From positions 86,346,254-86,410,253 of the forward strand of contig OX388343.1 in NCBI GenBank assembly GCA_947579665.1: DNA of 64,000 nucleotides, given 5' to 3'. Each line of letters opens with the position of its first letter. Position 1 is the first letter of the stretch. The notes beneath the pieces were generated by a model. It was given only the letters and a program-made list of their open reading frames with translations, did not search any database and was not told the DNA's origin. A program made the translations under genes and the position numbers. The DNA is from Sympetrum striolatum (taxonomy: Eukaryota; Arthropoda; Insecta; Odonata; Libellulidae). Positions 24,138-36,100 of the stretch are shown one piece after another.

Positions 24138-24330
24138 ACCGGCCGCGGTGGTGGAGTGATATGATAGTCCATAGTGATGCTTGCATGATAACGCTCCAAT
24201 GCCAAGGTCCCGGGTTTGAATCTAAGCTAACCGGATTTATACAGTTAGGTAATGGTAGTTTGTGTTTGTCTATTGTTGTGTGGTTTTCTCCACGTTTTTG
24301 TTGTTACAACTTCTGTCATTATTGTTGTTG
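24138..24330 (+). mobile_element. tRNA-derived SINE type 1, copy B
   Basis: The head GGCCGCGGTGGTGGAGTGAT begins at 24141. After 'gcttgcatgataacgctcca' comes the decayed B-box region GGTCCCGGGTTTGAATC, then 'ccggattta' at the head-body junction as in copies A and C. The body 'gttaggtaatggtagtttgt' matches copy C. B-box mutations suggest an old copy. The 3' end is unclear. Confidence 0.8.
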
Positions 24331-24659
24331 ATGTCAGAACCTTACTAAATTCTTCCGATTAAATCTTTCCATTATGAATATATAGCTAAGGTTATTAAAG
24401 CTTTATTTATTTCCTGAAGCCGCATGTATAGCATATTATTGAACATCCTTTCCTTTCGAAGGTCTTTATGAATAAACTACAAGATCATCGAAAGCTATGT
24501 CTACTGTTTGCTTTAAGTTAAGATTTCAAAGTTAAATAAATAGCTCATTTTTTCGACGAGATTGAGAAGTTTGAGTTAAGCTAAATATGCAACATATTGT
24601 GATACACCATCACCTATTAACTCAAAGGAATAAAAGGCCACTCAAAATTAATAACACAG

Positions 24660-25060
24660 CCGACAAATTTTAACTTTTTTCGGTAACATGGATGGTAATA
24701 GCTGTTCTCAACTAATTTTAGGTCTTTGATTACATATATGAACTCAGAAAAGTCCCACCACATAAGTTTTTTTTGTTATTGTAACTTTTACTTTTTTCGT
24801 TTCCGTAATTCTACACATGGACCTGCCGACAGGCAGAACACCAGAAGATGAATTATACACATATTTGCCTATAGCTCAAAAATTTTATTCAGTAACATGG
24901 ATTATAATAGCTTTTCTAAATTAATTTTGGGTTGCTGATATCAAACATTAATTCGAAAAAGTCCAGAAACGTACGATTATTTTGTTATGGTGACTTTTTT
25001 CTTTTTTCCCAAACGTAATTCCTCATGTGTTTGCCTACACCGCAATTATCAATATAGAAT
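24660..25060. repeat. Diverged tandem duplication, unit about 210 bp
   Basis: GTAACATGGAT recurs at 24683 and 24892, followed in both by 'taatagct', then a 'ctaattttaggt/ttaattttgggt' block, a 'aaaagtcc' block and 'gtaatt' (24805 and 25015). The offset is a steady 209-210 bp. A third partial unit may begin near 25040. Non-coding. Confidence 0.7.
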
Positions 25061-25064
25061 ATTT

Positions 25065-26420
25065 TTCTCGTTTCATAAATTTTATACGAATTCAGAAGAC
25101 AGAAATAATATAAAAAAGGGAAATATCATCACATCACAATGTTACGTATAGTTTCTATAAGAAGTATAAATGAACATTGAACATCCTTGAACATGGTCAA
25201 AAAAACTAAAAAAGGTTATAATATATTTTCGGAATCCTTTTTCTGCCGAACTTCTTTTTTTGTGTGGTGATGAGTCTCCCCTTACGAAAAACAAAAGAAT
25301 GTTTAATTAACTAAATGTTTAAAGCTGGAAAGGGGAACCCATTTACGGATTCGAGGTTGGAGTAATTTTCTCGGAAGCGAGTGGCATAGAACCTAGTATT
25401 TTGCCTAAAAATCGAAAAGGACTAATTGGATAGGAATAGAAGAGTATAGTAGAATAAAGAGCTTTGAGATGAGTGTATATTTTGTCCTGTAAGTTTAACA
25501 CGCAAGAGAGTTTCCAACCTAAAAATATAAAAATATAAATTACTTTGTTTATATAATTTTTATGCAAAATTCTCAAAAACAGTACGTGGCGGACAATAAA
25601 TACTGCTGAATTTATGGCAAAAATGCATTAAGAAGCAAGTAATGACGTCAATGATACCAAACCTTGTTGGCTTGTGTAATTGACCACCAATGACCATCAA
25701 ACGATTTGCATTTGCAATAGTTGTCTAACCTGTTGCAGAAAATGTATTTATAGGTCCGTAAAATTATCAATATAACCGTTACATTTATGGAAAGTTGGCT
25801 TATAATGTATTAACATAGATTTACATTAAAACGTAAACATTGCATTACACACTCGCAACATTCAGTTTAAATCATTAAAGACGTTTTAATTAATTGTATA
25901 CACTTTATTTACAATTAATTTTATATGCCATGAATAAAATTTTCTCTTGTCTGTCTTTAATCATATTCCATTCATAATTGACCTGATATTCGCGTTACTA
26001 AAATTAATGAGGGTATTAAAATTCGTTTTCTATCTTGATGTGATATTTCAATCTATTATAAAATTATTAAAATAAATGATAAAATAATTAAAATTAATGG
26101 TACACGGAAAAGGAATATATATACATAAACTCCCCAAACTGCTCGTTTTGAATATTACTACCTTTCTCTTTCTATTGAGCTGTCATCTATCTCTGTTTGT
26201 CATAGTAATACATGTATAATATAATACATGTAAGGTCAAAAATTACTAATTAATGAACAATAAGACAATAAATAGAACTCTTTCCCTCCATCTCGTATAT
26301 ATAGTGCAAAGAGCTAGATAACTATAGAAATAATCAATGTACGAAATAATCCTTCATTCATCAGATAAACCGATTTTGTAAGCCTTAACCTGGTGGTATT
26401 CCATGACGTCAGAAGCAAGC
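25065..26420. other. AT-rich sequence without a recognised gene
   Basis: Nothing supportable beyond short random frames. Confidence 0.4.
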
Positions 26421-26424
26421 TGAC

Positions 26425-26475
26425 AAAGTATATATTTATTTCTACAAATACATCATGGCATCATCTTCAAGTGAA
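26425..26475 (-). repeat. Possible degenerate Penelope-type motif
   Basis: Minus strand: 'cacttgaagatgatgccatg' then 'atgtatttgtAGAAATAAATA'. The order resembles the family (GAAGATG ... AAATAAATA), but the GAAAC core is lost. Confidence 0.25.
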
Positions 26476-26479
26476 TCGA

Positions 26480-27715
26480 ACCCAGGTTCGTCTGTTTGTA
26501 TTTGCTGTGGTATATTTGTGTAAACAAATTTATTTTTTGTCAGCTAGCTTCTGAATTCATGAACATTAAACTATCATTTAGCTTAGTTCGTATCATACCT
26601 ATTGTTATATTAGGCTATTAATGAAATGAGCATGATATTGGCCACTACAAATAATTAAGACTAGGAATATTATATTAAAGCAATATGAATGTGTGTAAAA
26701 GAAGGCGAGAGAAAAGAAGCCAATATTGTTAACTGAAATTAATTCATCAGTTTTTTGAATACCAAAACCATATACTTACTTCGTAGAAGCTTACACTCTC
26801 AGGGCTCATTACATAATTTCTTGAAAATGTTTAATTTTTCCCAGGCTACAGCGGAAAAACCGGGGAGCGACGAATTATTCGCAGCGAATTTCCGCAGCAT
26901 TCTTAATTATGGACATTCGGGAATTAATCGAATCGACCTCCCGGCTACCAATGACCGATAATTTTCTTTTGATGTTGTAAAGCTCTCCGTCTATTACTTT
27001 TCCGGGAAAGCAATTTCCCTCCTTTAAATAAGAGCCTTTCATCATTTCCTCTCGTTAAATAAAATTCCGTACTCACCCCGGCTTCCGCTGGAGTTTTTAA
27101 ACCTTATTCCGGCAACCAAATAAGAATAAATCATCCCAAAAGACTCCATTTTATACAAATATGGTACATACGCATAAATTATTACGTAAAATCCAAACGT
27201 CTAAAAAAAAACAATCTTCGTAATGGATCACTCCTTTATCTTTTAAGTTTTAAGAAATTCTGAAACTGGGGAAAAAAAAGCAGAGGGAAATCTGATTTAT
27301 TTGAAAGATATAGCGTCTATAACGATTCGGAGTGCTAATTAATCAGATGCCAGAATCGATTAATCGATCGCATTGAAAATTCGTGGAAATCCTTCGAAAT
27401 GATTTACCTTTAAAGCACCGAAAAAAGGAGATGTATCTCAATCTCTCAAAAAATATGCAAATAAATAAAGAATATACAACGAATTTTATTTCAACTAAAA
27501 TAATTCGGTATCAGTAAAGATAACAGTCACGTACGAGACGGACTCGTTGTTTTATAATTGAATTAATACTATAAAAGCGAAAAATACTTCAGTAATACTC
27601 TTCCAAGATTCGGAACTTGGGTATCTAATTAACACTCCGCATAGAAACCTGGTTCCTCGGATACGTACGCACTCGGAGTAACGTCATCAAGAAAACTAAA
27701 ATTAAAATAAATATG
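26480..27715. other. Sequence without a recognised gene; TAAT-rich, GC-richer block 26850-27130
   Basis: 26850-27130 is less AT-biased than its surroundings and contains several TTAATTA/GAATTAATC words. No gene call is possible. A regulatory role is speculative. Confidence 0.35.
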
Positions 27716-27717
27716 AG

Positions 27718-27874
27718 GAGCGAAAGTGAAAACAAACTTTTACTATACCACAGAATATTTTATTTGAAAACGACCATGTTTTCGACTCATGCAGTCATCC
27801 TCAGGTGACTAAATACAAATCAATACAGCATATATATAAGTTGTTTTTAACAAAGTTTGTTTTCACTTTCGCTC
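27718..27874 (-). mobile_element. Penelope-type terminal-repeat fragment with 23-bp perfect inverted ends
   Basis: Arms 27718-27740 and 27852-27874 are exact reverse complements of 23 bp (outermost GAGCGAAAGTG). Between them, on the minus strand, lie a TATA-like box (TATATATA at 27831-27838), then 25 nt later CCTGAGGATGACT, a GACT/AGTC 4-bp hairpin with loop GCATG, GAAAACATGGTCG, and an A-rich run. Two overlapping copies of a terminal repeat in opposite orientation would give this layout, which is documented for Penelope-like elements. Confidence 0.6.
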
Positions 27875-27879
27875 CTGAT

Positions 27880-29890
27880 GGATCCATACCACCAAGTCAC
27901 GGCCCAAGCAGTTGATTCTAAAATAAATATCATTAATTTCTCATGAGTTATTTCATTCTTGCACAAATATGTTTCGTTTCAAATTGGTCGTAAAATGAGC
28001 ATTCTAAACAATGACGTATCTCATAAACTCAAAATTCGGATTATAAAATATCTAGAAGCAGTGTAAGTAAGCTGAAGTATCAGCCTCATACGGTTTTTAA
28101 CAAATCGGATGCTTTTGTGGAAAAGTAGAAATCTATTTTCAATTATTTCTTCCCACTACATCACGGCCGAATCGATAGATTAAATCGGATACGTTTTCCT
28201 CGTAACTTTCAAAAATATTTTAAAGTTATCAGAATAAAGCTGACAAGATTCTTCCTCAATTGCCATAGAGAACGATAGGATCAATTCTATCGTAGCTTTC
28301 AATATCTAAGGTTCAAATTCCCTTTATCGTAATTCTACGGTTCAAAGTGAATTTATTACTTATAAGACGATACTGCAAATTCATAAAATGTTTAACGGTT
28401 GTCAGTTACAGCTTGAATTTTCAAGAGGATTAGCAATACTTATCAAGGAACTTAAAGTGGTAGAAAGAAAACGAAGAAAGTCTGGCAACAGATTGGGAAA
28501 TACAACTAATTACCCAAACCTTGATACTTCAAATTTGTCTTCCCCGTAAACTTCCATTCTCCTAACACACCACAGGGGTATAACTAAGACCATCAATGAA
28601 TCGGTAAAGAAATATAAACAAGAGCACCTCTGCTATGGAATGTAATAGTTCAATTCTGGAAGAGACCACTGTTTTTTCATCTGCGCCTCCTTGTCCTAAC
28701 CGCATAATAACATGCGAAATTTCCTCTCATAGCTTGCACAAAGTCCCCCAGCCATGAAGGCTCGACATCTAGCAAAAAAACACTTTTGAAACGTTCCCAA
28801 GCGCCATGCAATCACACTTCTTGCCTAAAATTCGATACGCCTCAGTTATCCGAAATCTCCGGCACGGAAAAACAGTCCGAGTGGCTAAACCCGTCTCGGT
28901 GTTGATGTAAATTTAATCTGTTGCGAAGAGACTCGACATCGTTCGAGCAACGACGCCGGCATGACTTCGAAAAACGTCTCCCCGATAACGTTTGCGAAAT
29001 GAAATTAGTCGATAAGTCACTTGGTCGTCATACGAGTGAGAGATTTGTTCCAAGGAAATCTACTCCCTTCCGTCAAGAGATTAACAGACTTTTTTAAAAC
29101 GTAAATCACGCCGTCTCGCTAGGCTTTTGCAGATAACCACTCTATCTGAGCCTCCGAATGGAATAATTCAGCTTTTAAAAGGAAATTAAGATTTCCGCCC
29201 TCCAAAGTTCATAAATTTGGGCCCCTCCCACCGAGAAGAGACCGTATTCAAACATCACTGTTTCCCTTTTCCCAAATCGCGTAGCTGTAACTTTCAAACT
29301 TTCTTCGAATCATCACCTTTGATCTCCAATATATTTCTCGCCTTCGACAAATATTACATTCCCGTTAAATAACCCAGCTTACGTCTTAGCTAATGTATGT
29401 AGATATACATCCTAGATTAAATGTACACATGACTTCTCGAAGTTAGATTATCTAATTATAGCACGGTGAGACCTCCTGATGGATTTAAACCGGCTCTCTA
29501 ACCCTCACAAAGTTTGGAAAATTTCGATCACAGTTAACTTTTAACTATACACAAAAGAGGTAAACCTGTGAAATACTTTCTTTCACCCCGAGTTAGAAGT
29601 TGTTTGTTCTAACTAAAAGTACACTTTCATTCTTAACGAATAGCTTGTCAATTAGTCGGCACTCGTGTATCTAATGGTATACTTAGGTATTTATTAAGGT
29701 AAATTTTCTGTTTTGCGTAAATAATCTACGTGAAAGTGTCATTCTGACAATACGAAATGCAAATATGAATACTTAAAGAGGAGCTTTCTTATGTGAAAAG
29801 AGCATTAATTTTCTGCGTTTCTGTAATTTGTAATTAATTCTAGATTGTCTCGGTCATTAGGTTTTTCAATTCTCAATGCAGTAACTCGGT
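27880..29890. other. Sequence without a recognised gene
   Basis: 28600-29350 is moderately GC-richer than its surroundings but has no long frame. No repeats noted. Confidence 0.4.
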
Positions 29891-29892
29891 AA

Positions 29893-30080
29893 ACCGGCTG
29901 CGGTGGCTGAGTGTTTAGCGTGCTACCTCTCCAACACCAAGGTCCCGGGTTCGAATCCCGGCTAGTCGGATTTTTCTGGATAGGGAATGATTGTGTGATT
30001 TTGTAAATAGTAATAATTATTGAAATGGATGTAATTGGGGTCTTCCTGTTTCCATTAAAGAAGTTATTATTATAAGCCTT
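29893..30080 (+). mobile_element. tRNA-derived SINE type 1, copy A
   Basis: The head GGCTGCGGTGGCTGAGTGTT begins at 29896. The B-box GGTTCGAATCCCGG is intact after 'ccaaggtcccg'. Then 'ctagtcggatttttctgg' leads into the body 'atagggaatgattgtgtg', and 'ggatgtaattggggtcttcc' with 'tgtttccatt' near the 3' end corresponds to copy C. This is the best-preserved head of the three. Frames on the opposite strand across it are shadows. Confidence 0.85.
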
Positions 30081-30084
30081 CAGT

Positions 30085-32590
30085 TTGTGAAATTCCACAA
30101 AAGATTAAACAAATGAACTTGATTTATTAATTTTGATTGTATTTTTAGATAATTATTTTATTCAAGCCAATGACGAACCAGCTCTAAAGAAAAACATATC
30201 GGACATTTTCAAATGCAATTTTATTAATTTTATTATATTTCAAGGGGAGATTGGTTTCCTCTCTTAAGTTTAAGATCTCTAATTTGAATTCACTCATATT
30301 CGACGTTTCAGGAAGAAAATCCCAAAGAATGAGAGATTCCTGCGACGGCTTATCGGTCCATTGGCCAAGTGCTGTTACTTGCTTGCGTTCACCGTCAATT
30401 GGAATGGCAATTCTTCGATAGGTGATACAGAGGCTTCTCTTGCCATCGGAGCCGTTGCTAAAGGCACATCGGACAGGAGGGGTATCGAACTGATACGAAA
30501 GAAAATATTTCGTATCATAGACACTTCATTTTATTTATCAAAACATATATTTTGGGCTATATAAGAATAATAAAATTATTTTATTACAAATTCTGGGTTT
30601 ATACTTCACACATTAACGACATTTTATTGATGTAAATACAGGCATGGATTTTCTAAGGGGAAAAGAAATCTAGTTACCCTCCTGAGATATGAAAATATAA
30701 CTAAATACTTTAAAATTTAGCATTAATACATCAAACCCCGGATGGGCATGATTATTTTAAACAAATAAATTAATGACGATAACAATATTATAAAGAGATT
30801 TCTCTTTCTTAAAAAGTCTTTTCGTGTTTATATAGGTAACGAAATTAAAGTTTAACAGTAAAATTATTATAGCAAACCACACTCTTTAAGTATACAAATA
30901 AACGTTATTCTCCACAATCTTTCTTGTCGTAGCTACGCTATGATATACAGTAACAGAATAAATGCCTTTAGACTTGGGAATGAGCCAAATACTACCGCGC
31001 GGTACGGAACTGGAGCAAGATTGTGAATATAAGTAATGTGATATTTATGATACCATTAAATAGGAATTGAGGTACAGAATCCTAGAAACAGGCCTCTGCT
31101 ATTACAATACCTAATATTAAGAAAACAAATATCTTCCTCTTTCCATTTCCAAAACATCAAACATGTCATTCCTTTAAATGACATCAACGTATTACAATAG
31201 TATTTCCTCCTTAGGAAATAAGATTCCCCATGATTCAAAGTATAATTGGTCGTATCCTACGTCAAATATCTAATTTACATTCTAATTACCCGTGCGGATG
31301 CCTTCATAATGAACCGTATGAGAACACCACGACTACAACAGCTTGCTGCTTCATGCCATTAGTTTCTTTGCCCCTAATGACTACAGCTGAACTGTTTTTA
31401 TGCTACGGTAGCGATAGGAAGAAATAAAATATACTCATTTCCCATGAAGTTTCCGTTTCCTTGCCAACTCTAACGTAAGCAGAAACTCCTTGCTGAAGAG
31501 TTAAAGAATTTATGAAGATTATGATCTCCTGTCGTAGAGAGAAGAAATTTTTTAAATTAACTTTTTCCCAGTACGAATGATGAGCGAAATTCCTCATGTG
31601 GATACGTAACATGATACTGCGGTGAAAGTAAAAATAACATCTATTTTATGTTTTCTACCTTGCATATCTAATCAATAGACAAATAAACCTAATCCATAAT
31701 TCGGTATGATACGTATGTTTTTCAAATAAATTCAATAACCAACTTATAGTGTTATAGGATATCTGATGACGTTTTTACCAACTAACATTTCTTCATATCA
31801 TATTCTAAATCTTATCAAGATAAAAAATTACAACACTATTTCTAGGATAACTTTTAATGAAAGTATATCCCTCAAAAAAGAGATCAAAATTTATGAGTTT
31901 CTGCGGACTAATTCACCAAAAAAAATTTATTTCCTAAATTGGACCTGAAATTTTTCTCTAAAGGGGATGTTCCGGAGTTAAAGGCTGGCTTTTGGTGAAA
32001 CTTAATTATGATAAAAAGCAGTTTCTTTTTTCTTCAAGGATCCCTTTAAGAAGTTTTACAGGCTCAGCCGCAGTGAAATTACGCATTTCATTAGTTTATT
32101 TTCCAGTTTTAAGATATTCAGCTTTTCCTGAGGAAGGTATAATATCGAGAACATGGTCGCAACCGAGCGCCAGTTTTGCGGAGGATATCAAAATAAAATT
32201 ATCAATCGTATTATTTAAATCAAATCTTACATTAATCTGAATAACTGAATGATAAACTGTCTTAGTCTGTTTTCCATATCGATACCAGTTACTACAGAAA
32301 TAAATGAAATATTAGGGCATAGAGAGTAAATTGTATCCACTCAGGTAATTCAGATCGATTAATCATTACCCTACCTCTTGTTACGTAAAATATTTACAAG
32401 TGTTACGTTTAAACATTCCCGGCTAAGATCATTCAATAATTAAAACCAACAGGATTGTGAGAATGTATATTACGTCTCACTGAAATTTCCTTCATCGATC
32501 TTTTGTGGGAAATCGCTTAATTGGCAACAGATTAGATAAATAAACTATATAAATAAAGTTTTCATTTTAATGGAATCGAATCGCTCATTT
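30085..32590. other. Sequence without a recognised gene
   Basis: Many short frames of 60-80 codons, none recognisable (including 30361-30564 and 31992-32240). AT-rich. Confidence 0.4.
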
Positions 32591-32599
32591 AAAAAATTA

Positions 32600-33025
32600 T
32601 TATATTATTCATTAATGCACGTAAAGGATGACCTGGGACTGAGAACACCCGGAATATACAAAATTCCATGCGAATGTGGGGTTTCATACATCGGAGAAAC
32701 CTCCAGAACAATCACCACCCGTCTAAAGGAACACTCGTCTAGGCCAACCGGAAAAGTCAGCTGTGGCCGAACATAGCCTGGAGAAGAAGCACCAAATCAA
32801 ATTCGAGGACACCAAACGACCTGCGCATGCAAATGGCTACTGGAAGCGCATCACCAAGGAACCCATTGAAATAAGATTGGAGTAGAATAATATTAATAGA
32901 GGCAATGGGTACATACTCAGCAAGGCGTGGGATAAAATAATTCAGGAAAAATTGGAGAGAGGAATTTCGACCAATCGGAAGAGACGCCCAGATGGACCAA
33001 TCAGGAGAGACCCCCCGGAATGATG
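32600..33025 (+). pseudogene. Penelope-like element, C-terminal GIY-YIG endonuclease region, broken
   Basis: The reading frame begins in decayed sequence near 32600 and gives VKDDLGLRTPGIYKIPCECG followed by VSYIGETSRTITTRLKEHS. These are the GIY (about 32651) and YIG (32687-32695) motifs with the CxC and R..EH residues of Penelope-like endonucleases. A one-base frameshift near 32755 moves the frame to SAVAEHSLEKKHQIKFEDTK, then YWKRITKEPIEIRLE. A TAG at 32883-32885 breaks it. NRGNGYILSKAWDKII continues to a stop at 33021-33023, which may be the natural end. The reverse-transcriptase half is absent. In the family the protein is a reverse transcriptase fused to this endonuclease, which nicks target DNA for insertion. 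Frameshift and stop show the copy is dead. Confidence 0.9.
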
Positions 33026-33190
33026 CATAGTATATATACCGGACAGAAAATTCAAACGGCATCTCAGCAGCCCTGAGGAAGATGGCAGAGTCGGCCGTCG
33101 AAACGTTGGCGACATGGTCACCGGAATCCACCTGGATATCTACTCGAGAGCTTTCAACCCAAGCTATTCACCAAGAAAGTCTCAAGTCTT
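33026..33190 (+). mobile_element. Penelope-like element 3' terminal repeat with TATA-like box and hammerhead-like motif
   Basis: Eight bases after the endonuclease stop lies TATATATA (33031-33038). 34 nt further on, CCTGAGGA (33072) is followed by a 6-bp stem, GATGGC pairing with GCCGTC around 'agagtcg', then GAAACGTTGG. CTGANGA + hairpin + GAAAC is the order of hammerhead ribozyme cores, but one extra A sits between the core and the stem. The repeat continues through 'gagctttcaacccaagctat' to 'caccaagaaagtctcaag' near 33185. The TATA-like box would suit the internal promoter of a terminal repeat. Confidence 0.65.
33031..33038 (+). promoter_or_regulatory. TATA-like box of Penelope terminal repeat
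   Basis: TATATATA 34 nt upstream of the hammerhead-like motif. Equivalent boxes lie at 55043-55050 (23 nt upstream) and 27831-27838 on the minus strand (25 nt upstream). The recurring spacing makes it more than random AT-richness. Confidence 0.45.
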
Positions 33191-33194
33191 TTTA

Positions 33195-36100
33195 TGAATA
33201 TTTATGTTTCATTCTGTAGGGATATTCACATTTTGATTTCACATTCATAACTTTTGTTCAGCCAAGCTGTGGAAAGTAATCTCACCTCCGAGATACTCAA
33301 CTGAAAACATTCGAGGCAAGTGAAAATAATACAATGAGACTCATTCACGCAAATTCTAAATTTATTACCAAAAAAATAATTAATTAACTCTTTACTGAAG
33401 CGTATATACAACTCTCAAGCTTAATACATGCATAACACCAAATTCACAGAGGCAATAGACTCATAGTATTCTCTAATCTAAAATAGACATTGATCAAATA
33501 AAAACCTATAAAAATGCTTCATAAATCATCTCATTTGAATCTAAAATCAAATAATTTTAGTAACCTCGAACGTAAATCGCATAAAAGAAAACCAATATGC
33601 GGATTTTAATTACCTGGTTACATTAAATCGTGAACATGCTCCATGAGCCAAACTATAATTACTTCCCGACTTGTCAAATTTTCATTGATAAAATAGAAAT
33701 TTATCGTAATTTCGAGTAGTAAGAACGGGTTTAGATTTAGAGTAAACCAAAAACTCATCGAAAAATTAGTGACCACTGGATTCCAGATTTCCTTCAAAAT
33801 TTATAGAAATGTCAGAGCACTTGTGAGGTCAAAACTTTCCTTGGGTAAAAGTTATAGGTTTGATAAAATTACTTCGCAGTAAATTAACTCTGCAATAGAA
33901 TTAAGATCTCTACAAGGATTTTATCAAAAACACACATTTCTCCTAAAAATGAAATACCATAAGAAGAAATAGTAAGCTAGCGTTTTCACACACTTTAAGC
34001 TGCAAAAAATACTTAATTTTTCAGCAGGTCCAATTACATGTACTTTTACTACTCAATTCATTCACAGAAGGTAGAAAATTAAAATTTCGAGAAATAGAAT
34101 CTTCAAAGAGAAGGCAATAATGGAATTGAAATGACAACTCTTCATCTCGTAATGATAACAAGACTTTACATGAAACGATGCCGTCAAAGGACGACTTTAT
34201 GTGACTATCACTTAATCTTGGGTAAGAGACAATTGAAATGAAATTCCCTCGCGGAAAATAGACCAATAAAATTTTGATATGAACTTTGGACGGATACCAA
34301 TAAATGAGAAGAAAATAATTGAAATTTAGATGCAGGATTTAGAACAATTTCCGCAGCCTGTAAAAGAACTATATGGAATTTTTATTTCAATGCTGCAATA
34401 TTTGTTTTAAATAAAACAATTTCCCTTCCTTCTCTTCATTACATCCAAGTTGGTTTTAAGTATTTATGTTAACGATAATAACAATAGAAATCCATTTTTT
34501 TCAAATTTCCCTCCCCCTAATTCTTGAATATCAAGCATTCAACAATTACAGATCACTTACCACACACACAGCACGAAAAAAAGACCGGATGATTCTTATC
34601 ACAGATCTCCCTCAAAAAAAGCTTCCATTCCACTAACTGTCTCGCTGTCTCATCCGCACGCTCATTTTCGTGCATGCGCCAAGTGACAGCCGATAAAAGT
34701 GAATACGTAAGTGAATAAATAACATCAAAGATAAAAATCACGCAATCCCTCGAGTCACATTATTGCCTTTTGAATAGAAACAGACATATAACACGCACAT
34801 TGCTCATCCATACCAAAGTTACAAACTTTACTCCTTTGTTTGGAAAATTGGAAGAGGAAGACGTAGAAAAGATATTAAAAAATGTTCCGGTAAATTACGC
34901 TGATGACATAATTGACCCAATATGACCTTGATTTTAAGGAAGCACAACGTTTCCTAAGATGAAGAGAAACATAAAAACCTACCTCGTAGATTTTCCCCCA
35001 ATCCATTTTATTTTCTGATGCTCCTGCTTTTTGGGGAAAGGTAAATAATTCCGCTCAGATATGGCGGGTATTCCGAATAAGTATTGATAATACTGTATTA
35101 TATGAAATTATATTTCGTAACATTTTCCTTCTAAATTTTAGAACAACTTTTGTCTCAGCTTTTCAAAGGAAAACAATAGGTATAAGCAACCAAACGCAAT
35201 CTATTTATAAATATCCATAAAGGGCTAAGTTTATACCAAATGAATTCTCAAATAAATAAATTTGTTAACAATCCATTTCAGACTTTAACGGTCATATTCA
35301 GGAGAAGAATATGCCTTTATTGAGAAGGTCCATTAATCACATTAGAATGAAGCTTGAGAAAGGTAGGTTTAGATACTGGCCATTTATTCATAAATTTCTC
35401 CATGGTAAAACAAAAAAAAATCGTTATTGGCGTTTCACGGAGTTCTACCAAATCAATAATACAAGATAAAGCTAGATAACTTGCTCCAAAAATCCTGAAA
35501 ATTACCAATAACTACACTATTGTGAGTATAACAACAATAATAGCTATACAAATCACTCCAAGTGATGATTCTGTTATTGGCTGAAATGAACGAAAAGAGA
35601 CATTTCCTGCTTCATGTCATTCAAAAGCCATGCGTCTATCTTAATAATACAGCATCTTAATGATCACATTTCCTCTATTTATTCTGCTGCGAATCACAGT
35701 TTCATCTCCGTGGATAGTGGCATTGCATATTTCCCCTTCCGAAGAAACATAAGCTAATTTCGATGTAATTGAGGACGACCATGTCGAATCTCTTTCTGAA
35801 ATCCCAGAAGATTGCCGACCAAAAAGTGGTAATCTGCCACCATCTCCAAAGGCCTCTCCGTCGGTTGATGGAGTTTCGGTCTCCCGAGAAAGGTCATGGA
35901 GTTGTCTGATTAATTAGAGCCTTCCGGGATGGAGGTCTCAAGGGCCTTCGCGAGAGGAGGCAGCCAATTAAGTTCAGGGGCAAGAAAGGCTACAATCACC
36001 GCATGGGCCGCCCAGGTTTTGCGACGTTAGGAGGAAATGATAAGGGAGTGTTGGGATGCCGCAATTGCTTTGTTTAGCGTCATCTCTCTGTTAAACTAAT

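Noticed and set aside
32757..33131. 124-codon minus-strand frame
   Set aside because: It is the antisense shadow of the Penelope-like endonuclease and terminal repeat.
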